Below, in pieces: positions 6,582 to 10,170 of a stretch of 10,170 nucleotides of DNA (within the stretch, counting starts at the first letter, position 1; the number at the start of each line of letters is the position of its first letter). The DNA lies in NCBI GenBank assembly GCA_947097635.1, contig CAMURW010000031.1:1-10170 (forward strand), in the 5' to 3' direction. Below the pieces are notes generated by a model. That model ran no database searches. It was not told the DNA's origin and saw only the letters and a program-made list of their open reading frames with translations. A program made the translations under genes and the position numbers. This DNA comes from an uncultured Bacteroidales bacterium (GTDB lineage Bacteria > Bacteroidota > Bacteroidia > Bacteroidales > P3).

Positions 6582-6616
6582 GGGATGGGCGTTCCAAGCA
6601 TTCCGCTACATTTTTT
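6577..6616 (+). terminator. Intrinsic terminator of the antiporter gene, overlapping its stop codon
   Basis: TGTAG plus GGGATG (6577-6587) pair with CATTCC plus CTACA (6599-6610). The result is an 11-pair stem with one bulged G at 6605, one G-U pair and an 11-base loop, followed directly by six T at 6611-6616. The TAG stop (6579-6581) lies in the 5' arm, so ribosomes finishing the gene would cover the arm until release. Confidence 0.75.
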
Positions 6617-6661
6617 CTACCAAAGCACATACTAAACCACACCCATCTACGTAATATATAT

Positions 6662-6669
6662 TATGTTTG
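6662..6669 (+). promoter_or_regulatory. Possible -7 promoter box (TATGTTTG) for the protease/ligase operon
   Basis: TATGTTTG fits the Bacteroidota TAnnTTTG -7 consensus exactly and follows the upstream terminator by about 45 bases, where a new promoter is needed. No TTTG is found 19-21 bases upstream. The 12-base palindrome TAATATATATTA (6652-6663) overlaps the 5' end of the box. Transcription would start near 6676. Confidence 0.45.
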
Positions 6670-6676
6670 TTCTCCA

Positions 6677-6694
6677 GTAGGACTGGCGTCCTGC
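6677..6694 (+). other. Hairpin at the predicted 5' end of the protease mRNA
   Basis: GTAGGAC (6677-6683) pairs with GTCCTGC (6688-6694), giving seven pairs including one G-U around the loop TGGC. It lies 37 bases before the ATG, just downstream of the -7-like box, and has no T-run, so it is not a terminator. A 5'-terminal hairpin of this kind could stabilise the transcript or be a protein-binding site; this is inference. Confidence 0.5.
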
Positions 6695-6731
6695 AGAAGA
6701 GACGATATTCATATTATTTCATACTAAAAAT

Positions 6732-8402
6732 ATGCTCAATAAGAAGAAATTCTTTTTCATGCCGCTACTATGCTTGTTGCCCCTGCTGGGAACGGCGCAG
6801 ACCAAAGACGATGTGGCAGGCGACCGTGGTTTCGAGATAGCCAAGAACCTGGAAATCTTCGCCAATGTCTATAAAAACATCAATACCTACTATGTGGACG
6901 ATATAGAGCCTGGCAAGACCATGAAGATCGCCATCGACGCCATGCTCGCCAACCTGGATCCTTACACCAACTACTTCCCCGAGAGCAGCATAGAAGACGT
7001 GAAGCTGCAACTGATGGGTGAATATGGCGGTGTAGGAGCCCTCATCCACCAAAAAGGCGACAGCATCTATGTGGCAGAGCCCTACGAAGGCTTCCCGGCA
7101 CAGAAAGCAGGCATCAAGGCCGGCGACCGCTATGTGAGCATCGACGGCGAAAGCGTGGCGGGCAAAAAGGTGGGCGACATCAGCGAGAAGCTGCGCGGAC
7201 AAGCGGGCACCACTGTGGAGGTGGAGCTGGAACGCGACGGAAAAACCTTCACCAAGACGCTGAAGCGCGAAAAAGTAAAGTTTCCCGCAGTGCCATACTA
7301 TGGCATCGTGAAAGGCTCGCAGATAGGATACATCAAGCTCAACGAGTTCACACAAGGTGCCGCCGTACAGGTACGGCAGGCTTTCGAGAAGCTGAAGCAG
7401 GACAACCCCCACCTACAGGGAGTGATACTGGATCTCCGCGGCAACGGAGGCGGACTAATGAACGAGGCAGTGGATTTGGTGAACATCTTCGTGAAACGCG
7501 GCGAAATGATAGTGGAGACCAAAGGTAAGACAGCATCGCGCAACACCAAAAGCTACACCACACAGCAACCCGCCGACCTTAACATCCCCCTCGCCGTGCT
7601 GGTGGACGGCAGCAGTGCCAGCTCCAGCGAGATCGTGAGCGGCAGCCTACAGGATCTGGACCGCGCCGTGGTTATCGGCAGCCGCACGCTCGGCAAAGGG
7701 CTGGTGCAAAATGTGCTGCCCATGGAATACAATACCCAGATGAAGGTGACAGTGAGCAAATACTACATTCCCAGCGGACGCTGCGTACAGGCCATAGACT
7801 ACGCACACCGCGACGAGAACGGACGCCCCCTGACAGTGCCAGACAGCCTGAAGACCGCCTTCAAGACACGCAACGGGCGCACAGTATACGATGGCTTTGG
7901 CATAGAACCCGATGTGGACATACCCATGGAATACATGAATATGCTGGAAGTGACGCTAATGCAGAAGTTCCTCATCTTCGACTATGCCACACAGTATGCC
8001 GCCCAGCACCCCACCGTCCCCGCTGCCGCCGACTTCGCTATTACCGACGAGATCTACAACGACTTCAAGAACTTCCTTGCCAAACAGAACTACGAGTACA
8101 AGACCGCCACGGAACGCATCATCGACGAGGTGCGCAAAATGGCCAAGGACGAGTGCTATCTGGACAGCATCAACGACGAACTCGGCGTGCTGGAGCAGCA
8201 GCTGGCCATTGCCAAGTCGCACGACCTGGACCAGTTCCGCCCGCAAGTGAGCATGCTGCTGAAAGGCGAGATACTGAGCCGGTACTACTATCAGAAAGGG
8301 CGCATAGAAGGCTCGCTGGCCGAAGACCCCTGCGTGACGAAAGCCATAGCAGTACTCATGGACAAGGATGGCTACAAGGACACACTAAACATCAAGAAAT
8401 AG
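6732..8402 (+). CDS. S41-family C-terminal processing protease (secreted, PDZ domain)
   Basis: The 556-residue product starts with a signal peptide (MLNKKK, hydrophobic core about 7-20, cleavage near GTAQ at 20-23), so it should act in the periplasm. The order is an N-terminal helical region, a PDZ domain (about 97-182, with KAGIKAGDR at 125-133) and the S41 catalytic core with VILDLRGNGGG (231-241). The Ser-Lys pair is recognisable: S297 in GSSASSSEIVSG and K322 in TLGKG, with Q326 four residues later. This 25- and 4-residue spacing is that of CtpB-type proteases. These enzymes trim or degrade proteins from the C-terminus. A tail of about 170 residues after the core is helical in composition and without a recognised domain. 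The next gene begins 30 bases after the stop, implying one transcript. Substrate unknown; family assignment firm. Confidence 0.93.
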   Translation: MLNKKKFFFMPLLCLLPLLGTAQTKDDVAGDRGFEIAKNLEIFANVYKNINTYYVDDIEPGKTMKIAIDAMLANLDPYTNYFPESSIEDVKLQLMGEYGGVGALIHQKGDSIYVAEPYEGFPAQKAGIKAGDRYVSIDGESVAGKKVGDISEKLRGQAGTTVEVELERDGKTFTKTLKREKVKFPAVPYYGIVKGSQIGYIKLNEFTQGAAVQVRQAFEKLKQDNPHLQGVILDLRGNGGGLMNEAVDLVNIFVKRGEMIVETKGKTASRNTKSYTTQQPADLNIPLAVLVDGSSASSSEIVSGSLQDLDRAVVIGSRTLGKGLVQNVLPMEYNTQMKVTVSKYYIPSGRCVQAIDYAHRDENGRPLTVPDSLKTAFKTRNGRTVYDGFGIEPDVDIPMEYMNMLEVTLMQKFLIFDYATQYAAQHPTVPAAADFAITDEIYNDFKNFLAKQNYEYKTATERIIDEVRKMAKDECYLDSINDELGVLEQQLAIAKSHDLDQFRPQVSMLLKGEILSRYYYQKGRIEGSLAEDPCVTKAIAVLMDKDGYKDTLNIKK

Positions 8403-8432
8403 CACGCCCCTCCGCCCCAGTGCGAAGTGGGA

Positions 8433-10109
8433 ATGCTGCAAAATCTTTTCATTACCTTGAAACGTCAGAAGACACATAGAATCATCTATATCGTGTTGCT
8501 GTTCGCGCTGGCGATAAGCATGACCACCTCAACTTATGTCACCAACATGTGCTGGGTATTCCTGCTGGTCAACTGGGTGCTGGAATGGAACTGGCAAGGC
8601 AAGTTCCGGAACTTTCGCGGCAACTATCTGCTGCAGGCCTTCCTGGCACTGACGGCAGCTGTGGTTGCTGGTCTTTTCTGGAGCCACAACCTGGTATATG
8701 GCATCGACTACATGCGCCGCTTCCTACCTGTGATAGTGCTGCCGTTGGTCATACTCACCACGCCGCCGCTCAAGGGCAACCACGTGCGACGCCTGTTGAT
8801 GGTTTACGTCGCCACCATCTTCGTCGTCACCATCATCGGTCTGGTGCGCTACCTCAGCCACCCCTCCCTACCCTACCGCGAAATAGTGCCATGCATCTCA
8901 CATATCCGCTTCGCCCTCAACCTTTGCTTCGCCATCTGCATCCTGCTGGGCTGGGCATTCGAGCCCGCCTACAACTATTACGCCAAGAAAGCGCAACAAG
9001 GCGGACTTGTGGCACATAAGACTCCGGCAGACATGCTGCGCAGCCTACAGGCTTCTTTCGCCGTGATGGGCAGGAGGCACTTCGACTGGATCTCCATCGT
9101 TTGCATGCTGGCAGTGGCATGGTTCGTGGCGTTTCTGCTGCTGATACAGAGCTATACAGCATTCGTCATCCTCTTCGTCACCGCCATTGTGATGCTCATG
9201 GTGTATTGGCGTCGCATCTATGCCAAACCAGTGAAATGGACGATGCTGTCATTGTGGCTGGCTGTGGCAGCCACAATGACCCTGACTGTGGTGGGCAACA
9301 TGAAGAGTTACTATCGCCTGTCGCCTCTGGCGCTAGCACCCCTGGCAGAAAAGACGGCCGGCGGACGTCCTTTCGAGCATGCCTGCGACGGCATCATAGA
9401 GAGCGGCAACTACGTGAACAACTACGTCTGCAAGGAGGAACTGTGCAACGAATGGAACCGCCGCAGCAAGCTACCGGCCGACAGCATCTCCGACAACGGT
9501 TACCCCTACTATTCCATACTGATACGCTACCTCAACGCCAAAGGCCTCACCAAAGACAGCGTGGGCGTGTGGCAGCTAACGGATGCCGATGTTCGTCAGG
9601 TGGAACAAGGGGTGGAAAATCCCGCCTACACCCAGCATGGAATCAAAAGGATGATCTACGTGATGCTGTTCGAAAAGGAGAACTACTGCAAGGCCCATGC
9701 CGTGAGCGGCTTCAGTACGTTGCAACGGTTCGAGCTGTGGAAAGCTGGGTGGCAGGCATTCCGCCAGCATCCTCTCTTCGGCACCGGCACCGGCGACGTG
9801 GTGGACGCTCTGCACCATCAGCTACAGCAGCAAGGCAGCGTGCTGGTCACCACGAGCAAGCACACGCACAGCCAGTATCTCACCTGGCTCATCACATTCG
9901 GCATCCTGGGCTTTTCCATCATCGCGTTCTTTTTCGTCCGCGCCTTTGTGCGCCACAGGATGTTTCAGCCTCCCTTGCTGATGGCAAACATCTGCATCAT
10001 CCTCATCAGCTTCGTCAGCGAGGACACCCTCGAGACCCTTGCCGGCGGTGTCTTCTGCACCCTCTTCCTCTGCCTATTCCTGGCTTCCGCCAGAGCCAAG
10101 GAGCAATAG
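8433..10109 (+). CDS. O-antigen ligase-like membrane protein (Wzy_C/WaaL family)
   Basis: The 558-residue polytopic membrane protein has roughly ten spans, including about 16-31, 66-83, 96-110, 121-139, 159-176, 219-259, 269-288, 482-504 and 512-552. A large periplasmic loop (about 290-480) precedes the C-terminal spans, as in WaaL-type ligases that join undecaprenyl-linked glycan to lipid A-core. Bacteroidota-style landmarks are ISHIRFALNL (155-164), ENPAY (395-399), LFGTGTGDV (448-456) and the His-containing end of the loop, KHTHSQYLTW (H477 and H479), where the catalytic histidine of this family is expected. A positively charged stretch of about 40 residues (178-218) separates two spans and looks longer than usual. 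The ATG at 8433 is chosen over an in-frame GTG at 8427 because GTG starts are uncommon here; a purine-rich AAGTGGGA precedes it. It likely shares a transcript with the protease gene. Ligase versus polymerase cannot be settled by sequence alone. Confidence 0.85.
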   Translation: MLQNLFITLKRQKTHRIIYIVLLFALAISMTTSTYVTNMCWVFLLVNWVLEWNWQGKFRNFRGNYLLQAFLALTAAVVAGLFWSHNLVYGIDYMRRFLPVIVLPLVILTTPPLKGNHVRRLLMVYVATIFVVTIIGLVRYLSHPSLPYREIVPCISHIRFALNLCFAICILLGWAFEPAYNYYAKKAQQGGLVAHKTPADMLRSLQASFAVMGRRHFDWISIVCMLAVAWFVAFLLLIQSYTAFVILFVTAIVMLMVYWRRIYAKPVKWTMLSLWLAVAATMTLTVVGNMKSYYRLSPLALAPLAEKTAGGRPFEHACDGIIESGNYVNNYVCKEELCNEWNRRSKLPADSISDNGYPYYSILIRYLNAKGLTKDSVGVWQLTDADVRQVEQGVENPAYTQHGIKRMIYVMLFEKENYCKAHAVSGFSTLQRFELWKAGWQAFRQHPLFGTGTGDVVDALHHQLQQQGSVLVTTSKHTHSQYLTWLITFGILGFSIIAFFFVRAFVRHRMFQPPLLMANICIILISFVSEDTLETLAGGVFCTLFLCLFLASARAKEQ

Positions 10110-10170
10110 CGAATGATTATTTGCCTGCAACTATTTACCTCTCACTTTTCCCCATACGCCCTTTGTCCTA

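Noticed and set aside
8427..8432. GTG as start of the O-antigen ligase gene
   Set aside because: It is in frame but only two codons upstream of an ATG. ATG is the commoner start in this order and nothing in the two extra residues favours GTG.
10113..10170. Open frame from an ATG running off the window end
   Set aside because: Only about 19 codons are visible, with no recognisable signal peptide or motif, so it cannot be told from chance.

Overview
The window looks like chromosomal DNA from a member of the Bacteroidales (Bacteroides/Prevotella-like). Several genes match family variants typical of that order: an antiporter with two C-terminal RCK_C domains, an O-antigen ligase with the long periplasmic loop seen in Bacteroidota, and a stand-alone GHKL ATPase. 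Most start codons lack a Shine-Dalgarno sequence, and at least one promoter fits the Bacteroidota -33 TTTG / -7 TAnnTTTG pattern. Base composition is fairly even, by eye a little above 50% G+C. No rRNA, tRNA, CRISPR array, transposase or phage gene is visible.

Layout. (1) 1-339, plus strand: the 3' end of a YfcE/MJ0936-type metallophosphoesterase. (2) 340-729: a 390-base region with no convincing gene but two short tandem-repeat blocks, one able to form alternative hairpins. (3) 730-1278, plus: a small stand-alone GHKL ATP-binding protein. (4) 4179-1309, minus: a compact three-gene run in the order integral membrane protein (possibly Mpv17/PMP22-like), outer-membrane beta-barrel with a DcaP-porin-like segment, PHP-family phosphatase. 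It converges on the GHKL gene. (5) 4180-4340: a divergent control region with a good promoter for the next gene and two small inverted repeats. (6) 4341-6581, plus: a CPA2 cation:proton antiporter ending in an intrinsic terminator that overlaps its stop codon. (7) 6732-10109, plus: a probable two-gene operon of a secreted S41 (C-terminal processing) protease and an O-antigen ligase-like membrane protein, preceded by a promoter-like box and a hairpin in the leader. The last 61 bases hold nothing assignable.

The genes are mostly cell-envelope and ion-homeostasis functions: a porin-like barrel, antiporter, periplasmic protease and surface-glycan ligase, plus two metal-dependent phosphoesterases. 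I do not see a clearly new multi-gene system. The most notable points are the orphan GHKL ATPase, the unusual Mpv17-like/porin-like/PHP gene run, the repeat-built structure at 361-424, and compact control signals around 4180-4340 and 6577-6694.
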